Positions 16,078 through 24,466 of a DNA stretch of 64,000 nucleotides are shown here, one piece after another. The stretch lies in NCBI RefSeq assembly GCF_001514305.1, contig NZ_KQ949084.1, forward strand, positions 62,001 through 126,000, given 5' to 3'. Both the position numbers and the translations under genes were made by a program. The notes under the pieces are model-generated. The model was given only the letters and a program-made list of their open reading frames with translations, did no database searches and was not told where the DNA came from. Every line of letters begins with the position of its first letter. The stretch's first letter is position 1. This DNA is from Streptomyces dysideae (lineage in GTDB: Bacteria; Actinomycetota; Actinomycetes; Streptomycetales; Streptomycetaceae).

Positions 16078-16578
16078 ATGCCTGTGCCGACCAGCTACAA
16101 GGTCCATATGGGTGTGTCGTTGTCCCTGGCTGGACCGGCCGCGATTGCAGTGGCCTTGACCTTGCTGCCAGGAGAGCCAGTGGTGCCCGAAGCCGCCGCC
16201 TTTACCCTGTTCGGGCTAGTTTTCCCGGTATTCGGGAGCGCGATGCTGCGGTGCCACCGGGCAGGCGTGCAAACCAGGGGTCCGGAGTTTCTCGACCTGC
16301 TGTGGCACACCCCCCGATGGCTGCAGGCTGTGGCAGGGACTCTCGCTGCTGGCGTAGTACTGTGCGTCGCCATCGGCGGAGCTCCGGCCGTCAACAATCA
16401 CGGGGACCGGGAACCAGTGAGCCGCGCCACGTACGAGTCGGCGCTCAAGTCAGGGGCGCGATGGTTCGACTCCGGAGCAACCCTCTTCTTTGCGGTGTCT
16501 GCCGTCATGGTCGCCGCTGCCTGTCGGGCAGAGGAGGAGTCGTTGGCCAGGTGGCGGGGGGCTCAGCACGACGCGTGA
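16078..16578 (+). CDS. Hypothetical membrane protein
   Basis: A 166-residue protein with four predicted helices: two near the N-terminus (LSLAGPAAIAVALTLL and FTLFGLVFPVFGSAM), one in the middle (VAGTLAAGVVLCVAIGG) and one near the C-terminus (GATLFFAVSAVMVAAAC). GAGAGG lies close to the ATG; the GTG two codons later (16084) has better spacing and may be the real start. It stands alone between the two left tRNA fragments. No family recognised. Confidence 0.5.
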   Translation: MPVPTSYKVHMGVSLSLAGPAAIAVALTLLPGEPVVPEAAAFTLFGLVFPVFGSAMLRCHRAGVQTRGPEFLDLLWHTPRWLQAVAGTLAAGVVLCVAIGGAPAVNNHGDREPVSRATYESALKSGARWFDSGATLFFAVSAVMVAAACRAEEESLARWRGAQHDA

Positions 16579-16654
16579 GAGCGTCACAGTGAGACCGAAA
16601 CCGAGACGGAAGATCATGAAGGGGCGGCCCCCATACGGACCGCCCTCATCTACC

Positions 16655-16679
16655 AGCGGTAGCGGAGGGATTTGAACCC
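16655..16679 (-). repeat. Second tRNA-Ser 3'-end fragment (25 bp)
   Basis: Identical over 25 bp to the 3' end and T arm of the intact tRNA-Ser plus two flanking bases (30769-30793). A GC-rich hairpin lies just 3' on the minus strand (about 16619-16647), as at the other tRNA ends. It probably marks the border of a separate insertion within the island. Confidence 0.65.
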
Positions 16680-17137
16680 GCTTACGTGACCCGTCTCACC
16701 TGCGGTTTTTCCTGAGAGTGGGACATACCACCCCGTTTCCATCCCGCTGGATCCTGCTCGATCTGTCTCCGTCGGGTCTGGTGTGGACGTGTCCACACCG
16801 TGCGCAGAGCGGCTGCGGCGGCTGAATGAGAGCTGGACTCGATGGTGGGGGCCGCTTGAGAGAGCCGCCGAGTGCGGGCAAGTGCGGGGTAGCAGAGTCT
16901 CGTGATCGCAGTTGATCGGCGGCGGGGGAAACGAGCGTATCTGATTACGGAGAGTTGCATTCTGCGCTTGTGGTGTCGGGGCGTTGCCAGGAGATGGCTG
17001 ATGCCCGAAGCGCTACCAGAGACTGAGCGGTCGGCCTGCTATGGCTGCTCTCTCGATCCGGCCTGCGATCTGTCGCTCGGATTCGTGGGCAGCGAGCCCG
17101 GCCCGGATTCGGCATCGACACGTCCGAGTGCCGGACG
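16680..17137. other. No supported gene
   Basis: Mixed-composition sequence between the tRNA fragment and the stop codon of the DUF2690 regulator. Only short ORFs without ribosome-binding sites are seen. Confidence 0.5.
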
Positions 17138-18028
17138 CTACTCGCGAGGGCCGGACGCCACCGGAGTTGAGGGCGGCCGGGTCGTGGCGGCGGCCCCACC
17201 CACGCGGGCCTCGAAGCACTCGCGTTCGCCGTCGGCCGACGCGGGCCGGAAGCAGGCCCGGACGGTGCTGCCCGGACGGACTTCGGTCATCTCGGTATAG
17301 ATGAAGGTCGCCGCGTCGTCCTTGTTCCTGATGCGTACGCCGTGGGTCGGGCCGTCCGCCGTGACGTCCAGCCGGTCGCCGATCTCGGTCCCCCAGGTCC
17401 GGGCCCAGCTCGCGCCGCACTTCTCGCTGTAGCGCAGCTCGACGTGGGCGCCGGTGGCCGTGCGGTACGAGCCGAGGGTCTCGGGGCCGAGGCCGCAGAT
17501 CAGGCGCATCGGGTCCCGGCCCTCGCAGGCGGCTCCGTGGCACTGGGGAGCGAGGGAGAACGGCACGGAGGCCGACAGCGGTTCGTCCTCCTGAGCCTCC
17601 GAGTCCGGCAGCAGGAAGAACAGCAGGGCCGCAACACCACCGACGATCACGGTGTACGCCGACGCCAGCACCACCAGGAGCCTGCTCCCGCCAAGTCGCC
17701 GCCGCCCGGTCCCGGCGGGCGGCGGCGACTCCTGAGGATGTGGCCGCGGCGACTCGTCCGCGGGAGGGGCGGGTGCGGGGGCCACCGCGCGTCCGCTCCA
17801 GTGCGACTCGGCGATCTCCCACAGGGCCAGCAGTCGCCCGTCCGGTTCGTTCGCGAGCCGGCACAGTTCCCGTACGGCCTGGCGAGGAGGCAGGCTCTTG
17901 CCGTTGAGGTAACGCTCCCACGAGGACTTGCTGTACGCCGTTCGCTCCGCCAGCGCCGCCAGGCTCAGCCCCGCACCGGCCCGCAGCTGCCGCAGCGCCG
18001 CGACCAGCCGGATGTGTTCCGCGGTCAC
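17138..18028 (-). CDS. Membrane-anchored HTH protein with extracellular DUF2690 domain
   Basis: A 296-residue protein started at GTG 18028, which overlaps the TGA of the upstream gene as GTGA (translational coupling). Residues 5-60 are an XRE-like HTH (AERTAYSKSSWERYLNG). A Pro-rich linker leads to one membrane helix (about 115-140). Residues 160-265 look like DUF2690: CHGAACEGRDPM, HVELRYSEKCGASWART, with four cysteines able to form disulfides outside the cell. So DNA binding lies inside and a sensor-like domain outside. Its HTH is closely similar to that of its coupled partner. Probable one-component transmembrane regulator of the divergent wall genes (inference). Confidence 0.82.
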   Translation of the reverse strand: MTAEHIRLVAALRQLRAGAGLSLAALAERTAYSKSSWERYLNGKSLPPRQAVRELCRLANEPDGRLLALWEIAESHWSGRAVAPAPAPPADESPRPHPQESPPPAGTGRRRLGGSRLLVVLASAYTVIVGGVAALLFFLLPDSEAQEDEPLSASVPFSLAPQCHGAACEGRDPMRLICGLGPETLGSYRTATGAHVELRYSEKCGASWARTWGTEIGDRLDVTADGPTHGVRIRNKDDAATFIYTEMTEVRPGSTVRACFRPASADGERECFEARVGGAAATTRPPSTPVASGPRE

Positions 18029-18822
18029 TGGGGCGTCGCCTCCCGCAGGGCCTGCCAGGTGGGCGGGTCGATGACTCCGTTCACGACCAGCCCGTTCTGC
18101 TTCTGCATGCGCTCGACCGCTCGCCGCGTCATCGGGCCGAAAACGCCGTCGATGTCCCCTGGCGCAGTGCCCGCCCGGCGCAACAGGCACTGCGCCTCGG
18201 CCACTTCGAGCCCCACGTGGGTGTTGGACAGGAGGATGTCCGTAGTCCGGCTCAGGCCCGCGTACCAGCGGCCGTCACGCTGCTCCAGCCGACAGGTGTA
18301 GATGACCGGCACCATGGACTCCGACACGGTGGCCGGGGCCGCCGCGACAGCATCGCTGCGGTCACGCGCGAGCTGCGCACGGGCCTCGGTGAGCCGCACG
18401 GCCAGCAGGAGCGCCGCGGAGACGGACAGCACCGTGACCACGGCTCCCGCCATGACCGCGGCGCGCAGGTGACGTCCGTACGGCTGCTGCTCCGCGGGGG
18501 CATGTGCCGGTGTCGCGGAGGGGTTCTCGGGGGCGTCGGTGGTGACCACCCGTCCCTCCGCCCAGTGTTGGGCGGCGATCTCGTGCATCACCAGCAGCCG
18601 GGCCGGATCGTCACCGCCGACGCGGGCCATCGCCTCGACAGCCTCCCGGGGCGGCAGAGCCCTGCCGTTCAGATACCGCTGCCACGACTTCGCGCTGTAC
18701 CCGGTCTTCGCGGCCAGTTGACGCGTGCTCAGTTCGCTGTGGTCCTTCAGTCTGCGCAGTCGCACGATCAACTGGTGGACGTGCGGATGCAGTTCTGCGG
18801 GCAGTGCCTTCCAGCGCGACAC
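18025..18822 (-). CDS. Membrane-anchored HTH protein with extracellular peptidoglycan-binding domain
   Basis: A 265-residue protein. Residues 15-70 are an XRE-like HTH with GYSAKSWQRYLNGRALPPRE, nearly the same as the downstream gene's. One membrane helix spans about 120-142. The outer part ends with a PG_binding_1 domain (about 205-260: AQCLLRRAG, DIDGVFGPMTRRAV, NGVIDPPTWQAL). A regulator whose outside part binds peptidoglycan is an attractive wall sensor. It is transcribed away from the secreted wall genes, with a 423-bp shared upstream region. No phosphorylation domain is present, so signalling would be direct. Confidence 0.85.
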   Translation of the reverse strand: MSRWKALPAELHPHVHQLIVRLRRLKDHSELSTRQLAAKTGYSAKSWQRYLNGRALPPREAVEAMARVGGDDPARLLVMHEIAAQHWAEGRVVTTDAPENPSATPAHAPAEQQPYGRHLRAAVMAGAVVTVLSVSAALLLAVRLTEARAQLARDRSDAVAAAPATVSESMVPVIYTCRLEQRDGRWYAGLSRTTDILLSNTHVGLEVAEAQCLLRRAGTAPGDIDGVFGPMTRRAVERMQKQNGLVVNGVIDPPTWQALREATPQ

Positions 18823-19245
18823 GCTTCCCCCACTCGCGTTCTTGGACCGCCGGCCCGGCCCTGTGCCCCGGTCTCATTCTGCATCAGTTTGCCACGGGGA
18901 TCACAGAGCGGATCCCGCCGCAGCGACTCAGCGGGCGACATCTCCGCAGGTCAGCGCGTGGGATGTCCCGGGATGAGGTCACTTCCGCGCCAGCTGTGGC
19001 AGAACATCACGCCGAACCCGCAGTCTCGTCGCGGAGCCGGCCGGTGCAAACGACCGGCACGCTCAGCGACCGGGCCGGGCTGCCGTGCACGTCGTGCAGC
19101 GCGGGCACCGGCCGTGACGACCGCGCATGACCTCGCTATTCACCTCCCGCTCTGACCGGACAGTCCGGCACCGACAAGGTCTTCCCGGATCAGATTCGAG
19201 GCGAGCAATCCTGCCGCCTCCCTCTCTGAGAAATTAGGAGAACGT
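18823..19245. promoter_or_regulatory. Divergent control region between HTH pair and wall genes
   Basis: No gene is visible in these 423 bp. It must carry the promoters of both the leftward HTH pair and the rightward gene set. CCGGAC-A-GTCCGG at 19156-19168 is a perfect palindrome and a candidate operator. A good ribosome-binding site (AGGAGA) precedes the ATG at 19246. Confidence 0.45.
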
Positions 19246-19797
19246 ATGTCTGTCAAGAGGGCTTTGGTCGCGCTTGCCGCATGCACCGCCCTGGGCTTGA
19301 CGGCGCTGAGCACGAGCCCTGCGTCGGCAAGTATCTCGCAGGGGTACATCTTTGGCACCGGCACGATCACCGATGACTGGGGGGATGAGGGCCCTCTTTG
19401 GGCGGGAGGCAAATACCAGATATCCAACGCGGTTGGTCTCTGGCAGTACGTCCTGTGGGCGGAAGGCGCCAGAGAACAGAACGGCACAGCTTACGACTAC
19501 GCAGACATCGACTGTGATTTCGGCGCCAACACCACCTATGCAACGAAGAAGCTGCAGGCGAGATGGGGCCTGGAGGCAGACGGGGTCGTGGGCAGCAAGA
19601 CCTTCAGTATCGCGGACAACCACCTCCGGGGAAGCACGGGCAAGGTCTACTACTTCGGCAAAGCGCGCGCCGTTACGTTCGTACGTAGCTCTGGTGGCGC
19701 CTACCGCTTTGAGAACCCTGAAGCGGGTGTGGGCTCGAATTTGTGGGAAACGGCAATTTACGACCCCTTCGCGACCTGCTTTGTTCCTGGCGGCTGA
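19246..19797 (+). CDS. Secreted peptidoglycan-binding-like protein 1
   Basis: A 183-residue protein with a Sec signal peptide (cleavage after ASA near residue 29). The centre resembles a PG_binding_1 domain: DIDCDFGANTTYATKKLQ and LEADGVVGSKTF. The C-terminal part is rich in Tyr/Phe and ends with a single Cys near the terminus, matched by the Cys in DCDFG. It is paralogous to 28602-29168 in size, order of motifs and C-terminal Cys, and the two genes bracket the wall cluster. Base composition is lower in GC than neighbours. It probably binds wall glycan or peptide stems; no catalytic residues are seen. Confidence 0.75.
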   Translation: MSVKRALVALAACTALGLTALSTSPASASISQGYIFGTGTITDDWGDEGPLWAGGKYQISNAVGLWQYVLWAEGAREQNGTAYDYADIDCDFGANTTYATKKLQARWGLEADGVVGSKTFSIADNHLRGSTGKVYYFGKARAVTFVRSSGGAYRFENPEAGVGSNLWETAIYDPFATCFVPGG

Positions 19798-19806
19798 ACC
19801 CAGCAG

Positions 19807-20520
19807 CACCTCATCTGCCCGCACCAGCAGTGGGCCGACGCCCAAGGCCCCGGCCCACTGCTCCCGTACAGCCGAGACGGCTCGCCGGATCCCGGTGTGG
19901 TCGTGGTGCCGGCCGCAGGTCTCCATCATCCCGCGGGAGTCGTGGGGAGCCCGACCGCCGACGGACGAATGCTCGGTCGCCCGCTCCCAGTGCACCCGCT
20001 TCACCGTGCACTGGTCGGCGGGCCCGCCCACCCCGACCGTCAAGCAGATCCAGAACTTCCACATGGACGGCAGCGGCTGGCCCGACATCGGCTACAACTC
20101 CCTTGTCGACCGGCAGGGATGGACCTACGAGGGCGTCGGCTTGGAACCATCGCGGCTCGCACACGGTCAATTACAACGCCACCCACATCGGGGTCTGCTT
20201 CATCGGCACCTCGATCCGCTCCCTCTACTACAAGGCGCCGGAGCTCTGCGGCCGCGCCCTCAACGCCACTGACCACAGTGGCCTGCCTGGCGCCCCCACC
20301 GCCTGCCCCGGCAACGACCTGCGCAACTCGGTGCTGGGCGGCATGGACGGCGAGAGCATCCCGATCGTGGTGACTCCCGGCATCGGCTCCGGCGGCCGCA
20401 GCAACATCAGCTCGGTGGTCTCCCAGCAGGGCGCCGTGGACCTCCTCGGGCACACGCCCCGGCTGGCCGAGGACGGCGTCTTCGGCGCGCTCACCCTCGC
20501 CGGTGTGATCCTTCCGGCCG
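19807..20520 (+). pseudogene. Broken PGRP amidase gene (two frameshifts, both ends lost)
   Basis: Three frames in turn match residues about 205-445 of the intact amidase at 24467: RDGSPDPGVVVVP (frame A), then IIPRESWGARPP through GWPDIGYNSLVDRQGW (frame B), then WNHRGSHTVNYNATHIGVCF through CPGNDLRNSVLGGMDG and DGVFGALTLAG (frame C). The switch from B to C is one extra T near 20142 (GGCTTGG where the homologue needs GGCTGG); the A to B switch is near 19916. The first amidase domain and most binding domains are missing. It is a duplicate of the downstream gene that has decayed. Confidence 0.8.
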
Positions 20521-20659
20521 TTTTGCGCCCTCCAGCGGCGGCCGTCCAGCCGATCTTGGTTGCGGCTGGTGGAGCCACCTGCGGCGTTCGGCCGACGGGC
20601 AGCCTCGCCTCGCGTGATCGTCCAAAGCAGCTACACCCCAAGCCGGAAGGTAGACCGTC

Positions 20660-22864
20660 ATGGATGAACTGGTGCTGCGCGCACAGCAGTTCGTGAACAA
20701 CACATACAGCGACGTAATTGGCATGACGCTTGAGGAGAACGGGCAAACCGGCTGGGCCACGATGTACGCGCTCACCCGCGCGCTCCAGTACGAACTCGGT
20801 ATCACCGCCCTGTCCAACAGCTTCGGCCCCACCACCCTGAGCACCCTGAGAGCGGCGTATCCGTCACTCACCGCGGCGACCGTACCGTCGGAGAACTTCG
20901 CGAAGATCGTGCAGTCGGCGCTCTACTGCAAGGGATACGACGGCGGCGACATCGACGGTGTCTGGGGGCCGCGCGTCACCGCGTCCGTGACACAGCTCAA
21001 GCAGGACATGGGCGTCGGCAACGTCGAAGGAACCGGCCTCACCCCGAAGGTGTTCAAGGGCCTACTGAACATGGACCCGTACGTGCTGGTGACCTACGGC
21101 GACCGGGCCGGCAGCTCGGCCGTGCAGACTGTCCAGCGCTGGCTCAACGGACGCTACATCGGCCGCGCCGACTTCTTCGTCATCCCCTGTGACGGTCACC
21201 ACTCCCGCAGTGTTGCCAAGTCGATGCTGTACGCGATCCAGTACGAGCTGGGCATGGCGGACGGCACCGCCAATGGCGTTTTCGGCCCCGGCACCCAGTC
21301 CGGCCTGCGCAGCCACCCCCTGGCTTCCGGTGACCGCGGTGTCTGGGTGTCCCTGCTCACCGCTGCCTTGGTCCTCAACGACCGCCCGGTGGTGTTCACT
21401 TCCTCTTACGACGCACAGGTCGCGGAAGCGGTCGCGCTGTTCCAGTCGTACGTCGCCCTGCCGCAGACCGGCACCGTCGACTTCTCCACGTGGGCGTCGC
21501 TGCTGGTCTCCTACGGCGACCAGTCCCGCCCCGGCACCGCCTGCGACTGCATCACCACCGTCACCCCGGCCCGCGCGCAGGCCCTCCACGACGCCGGATA
21601 CCGGCACGTCGGCCGGTACCTGAGCAACGTGGCCGGCTCCACCCTCGACAAGATGATCAAGCCCGGTGAGCTCGACACCATCGCCGCGGCCGGTCTGAGC
21701 TGCTTCCCGATCTACCAGACCTGGGGCGGCAGCGCCGACTACTTCTCCTACAGCCAGGGCCTTCACGACGCCCACGACGCCATCGTCTGGGCACGGCGAC
21801 ACGGCTTCCAGGACGGCGCCCGCATCTACTTCGCCGTCGACTTCGACGCCCTCGATGGCGAAGTCACCGCCTCCGTCCTGCCGCACTTCCGTGGCGTCCA
21901 CCACGTGATCACGACCTACTCCCGTTACCGGATCGGCGTATACGGCGCCCGCAACGTGTGTCGCCGCGTCTCGGACGCCGGCTACGCCGACGCCAGCTTC
22001 GTCTCCGACATGTCCAGCGGCTTCTCCGGAAACCTCGGCTACGCCTTGCCCGCCAACTGGGCATTCGACCAGATCGCTACCCTCACCGTCGGCTCCGGCG
22101 AGGGCGCCATAGAGATCGACAAGAACATCGCCTCGGGCCGCGACGACGGCGAGCGGACCTTCAACCCCGCCTCTTACACCGAGGCCCTCGACGTCGACAT
22201 CGTCGCCGCCGACCACGAGGCGATGAAGGCCGAGATCCGCACCTACCTCGAGAGTATCGGGGTCCCCGAGACCGGAGGAGACGGCTGGACCGACGACGAC
22301 TGGGGCACCCTCGGCGGCATATCCAACTCCGAGGCCATCGACGCAGTCGTCTCCATGGACTGGCTCTTCACCCGTCTGGCCCGCAACCTCCGGCTGCGGA
22401 AGGCCCTGGTGCAGGCACCAGTGCTGTGGGAACTGCGGCAGTTCAACCCGCTGGACCCCATAGCCGACGAAGCCTTCAAGGCCGGCCTGAAGGACGACTC
22501 CAGCACCGGCTGGGGCCAGATCTACGGCTGGGTCGCCATCGAGGCCCGCAACTACTGCGTGGAGCAGGGCCTCCTCAATGAGCCGCTGCTGACGCTCGAG
22601 GACGACCGCTCCACCGTGTGGACCAGACTCCACGAAGACCCCGAGTACAACATCGAGACCGCGGCCTACCTGACGGTCTACAACGCCTTCCAGATCGATC
22701 TGCCCCGCCCCGGCCTGGACACCTCGGACTCCGACAGCGAACGGATCATCGCCCGTTACAACGGCACCGAGGAAGCCGTCACCGAACAGTACGGCCGGGA
22801 CGTCGGCGGCGTGTACCGCGTCATGGAGAGCTACTACGCCCGCCACCGCGCCGCGGCGAACTGA
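20660..22864 (+). CDS. DUF1906 glycoside-hydrolase-like protein with peptidoglycan-binding domains
   Basis: A 734-residue protein. Residues 1-290 hold peptidoglycan-binding-like repeats (DIDGVWGPRVTASV near 97; NGVFGPGTQSGL near 205; a third near 255-285). Residues 295-495 match DUF1906 (Rv2525c-type TIM barrel): AGYRHVGRYLS, FPIYQTWG, IYFAVDFDA near 389 with the likely catalytic Asp, RIGVYGA, and a final EIDKNIA. Residues 500-734 are unknown and mostly helical. No signal peptide or membrane helix is present, odd for a wall enzyme. Start supported by GGAAGG 8 bp upstream. From memory, this architecture is common in Firmicutes, so wider transfer is possible. Confidence 0.82.
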   Translation: MDELVLRAQQFVNNTYSDVIGMTLEENGQTGWATMYALTRALQYELGITALSNSFGPTTLSTLRAAYPSLTAATVPSENFAKIVQSALYCKGYDGGDIDGVWGPRVTASVTQLKQDMGVGNVEGTGLTPKVFKGLLNMDPYVLVTYGDRAGSSAVQTVQRWLNGRYIGRADFFVIPCDGHHSRSVAKSMLYAIQYELGMADGTANGVFGPGTQSGLRSHPLASGDRGVWVSLLTAALVLNDRPVVFTSSYDAQVAEAVALFQSYVALPQTGTVDFSTWASLLVSYGDQSRPGTACDCITTVTPARAQALHDAGYRHVGRYLSNVAGSTLDKMIKPGELDTIAAAGLSCFPIYQTWGGSADYFSYSQGLHDAHDAIVWARRHGFQDGARIYFAVDFDALDGEVTASVLPHFRGVHHVITTYSRYRIGVYGARNVCRRVSDAGYADASFVSDMSSGFSGNLGYALPANWAFDQIATLTVGSGEGAIEIDKNIASGRDDGERTFNPASYTEALDVDIVAADHEAMKAEIRTYLESIGVPETGGDGWTDDDWGTLGGISNSEAIDAVVSMDWLFTRLARNLRLRKALVQAPVLWELRQFNPLDPIADEAFKAGLKDDSSTGWGQIYGWVAIEARNYCVEQGLLNEPLLTLEDDRSTVWTRLHEDPEYNIETAAYLTVYNAFQIDLPRPGLDTSDSDSERIIARYNGTEEAVTEQYGRDVGGVYRVMESYYARHRAAAN

Positions 22865-22900
22865 CCCCTGCCCACAGCACATCGAGGAAGGACGCACGAC

Positions 22901-23629
22901 ATGACGTACATCAGCAGGCGCATGATGGTGCAGGGCACGGCGGTCCTGGGGCTGGGACTCGCCTCCGGCACGCTCCTCACCGCCCCGACGGCTTCCGCCG
23001 CCGACGTGGCAGCCTCCGCAAGCTCCGCAGGAGCCATGGGCGCCGCGGCGAAGGAACGCCCCGTTTCATTCAACGGCTGGGTGATGGAGGAGCAGGCCGA
23101 CGACGTCTCCACCGTCTGGACCCGCCCCGTCCCTGGCACCGGCCTCACCGTCGCCACCCGCATCGGCGACGTGGAGACCGTTCTGGTCCATCTGCTGCGC
23201 CGCCACCACTACGAGATCGACGAGTTGCGCCCCGGCGACGTCACCGGCTGGCAGCACCCGTCAGGCTTCGACCCGGCGACCCCCGCCTCCAACCTGGCCT
23301 CTGGCACCGCCCTGCGGATCCGCCCCGGCCATTACCCGGCCGACACCGCCGGAGGCTGGTTCCCGGACCAGTTGACCGTGCTCCGCGACATCCTCGCCGA
23401 GCTCGACGGCGTGGTCCGCTGGGGCGGGGACGACAAGCGGCCCGACGAGTCCCTGTTCAGCATCGACGTCACCCCCGGCAGCCCTCGCCTGCCTCGTCTC
23501 GCCGCTGAGCTGCGCGGCTTGCGCGAACACCCGGGCCGTGGAGCCGGCGTCCCCGCCGACCCACTGGCCACCGACCGCCGCGAGGCCGCCGAAGCCCTCG
23601 CCCGCCGGCAGCGAGCAACCGTCCGCTGA
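22901..23629 (+). CDS. Tat-exported protein with a degenerate M15-peptidase-like domain
   Basis: A 242-residue protein. The N-terminus SRRMMVQGTAVLGLGL with ASA cleavage is a twin-arginine signal. Residues 125-190 resemble the LD/DD-carboxypeptidase M15_4 core: SNLASGTALRIRPGHYP aligns with the family's S-x-H-x-x-G-x-A-x-D, and VRWGGDDKRPDESLFSID aligns with the terminal R-WGGD...HFE. At the three zinc positions it has Leu, Arg and Phe instead of His, Asp and His. If the alignment is right it is a non-catalytic wall-peptide binder. It follows the DUF1906 gene by 36 bp, in operon. Family call is inference. Confidence 0.65.
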   Translation: MTYISRRMMVQGTAVLGLGLASGTLLTAPTASAADVAASASSAGAMGAAAKERPVSFNGWVMEEQADDVSTVWTRPVPGTGLTVATRIGDVETVLVHLLRRHHYEIDELRPGDVTGWQHPSGFDPATPASNLASGTALRIRPGHYPADTAGGWFPDQLTVLRDILAELDGVVRWGGDDKRPDESLFSIDVTPGSPRLPRLAAELRGLREHPGRGAGVPADPLATDRREAAEALARRQRATVR

Positions 23630-23821
23630 ACCACCTCAACCAGCCCTGAATGGGTCAGATCAGCAGGTCGAGAACCATGGGAGCTCCAGGGCCGGGTGGC
23701 GGCTTGGCGGCATGAGGGGCACGGGCGGTGAAGAGAACCGGATCGGGGTGCAACCCGAAGGGTGGGGTGGCGCGTAGAGAGCCGTAACCAGAACACCCCT
23801 GATCCTTGGGGGATCTTGACC

Positions 23822-24361
23822 ATGCGCGTCTCACACCGCCGGGCCGCCGTGCGCTGCCTCACCGCTCTCGCCCTCAGCCTCGTGGCCCTGATCGGGTGCA
23901 GCGGTGAGGGCGACGGGCAGGCGGCCGCCACCGCACCCGTGACATCGGCGACTCCTTCCGCGTCTGCCGACGAGACGGCCCCGGACGGCACGTCGGCGTC
24001 GCCCAGTGCGGCCCCCTGGGCCGGTACCAAGCAGTTCGTGCAGATCGAGGACGCCCGGACCGGCGACGGACAGACGTATCTGTCGGTGCGGCCCGCCCAG
24101 AAGAAGGCCCACACCCAGTTCGAGGCATGGGTGATCGTCCCGGGCGAGGGGCCCTACACCGAGGTGCCCATGGCCGAGGACGCCAAGGTGCTGCTGTCGG
24201 TCCCGCTCGGCGACGAGAAGCATGCCTCGTCATACTCCCAGGCCGAGTTCGTCAGCCGGCTGACGGCCCAGTCGTCCTCAGCCCGCTCGCTCGTCGGCTA
24301 CGACCTGAGCTTCGACGGAGAGGGCCGGGTCACCAGGCTGCAGTCGCTGTACACGCCCTGA
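23822..24361 (+). CDS. Putative lipoprotein
   Basis: A 179-residue protein started at ATG 23822. The N-terminus has RHRR-like basic residues and lipobox LIGC near residue 26, then a Ser/Thr/Ala/Pro linker. The remaining 110 residues (from about QFVQIEDARTGDGQTYLSV) form a mixed alpha/beta domain with SQAEFVSRL and ARSLVGYDLSFDGEGRVTRL. It would sit on the outer membrane face, near the wall. No known family. It lies between the M15-like gene and the amidase, 105 bp before the latter. Confidence 0.7.
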   Translation: MRVSHRRAAVRCLTALALSLVALIGCSGEGDGQAAATAPVTSATPSASADETAPDGTSASPSAAPWAGTKQFVQIEDARTGDGQTYLSVRPAQKKAHTQFEAWVIVPGEGPYTEVPMAEDAKVLLSVPLGDEKHASSYSQAEFVSRLTAQSSSARSLVGYDLSFDGEGRVTRLQSLYTP

Positions 24362-24466
24362 ATACGCCTGCCGTCACCGTCGGTCGCACCGCTGCCCTCC
24401 CAGCCTCATGTACTGCCACTGCCCTGCCTGCCGCCGTCAGCCGTCACCAGTCGAAGGAAATCCTGC

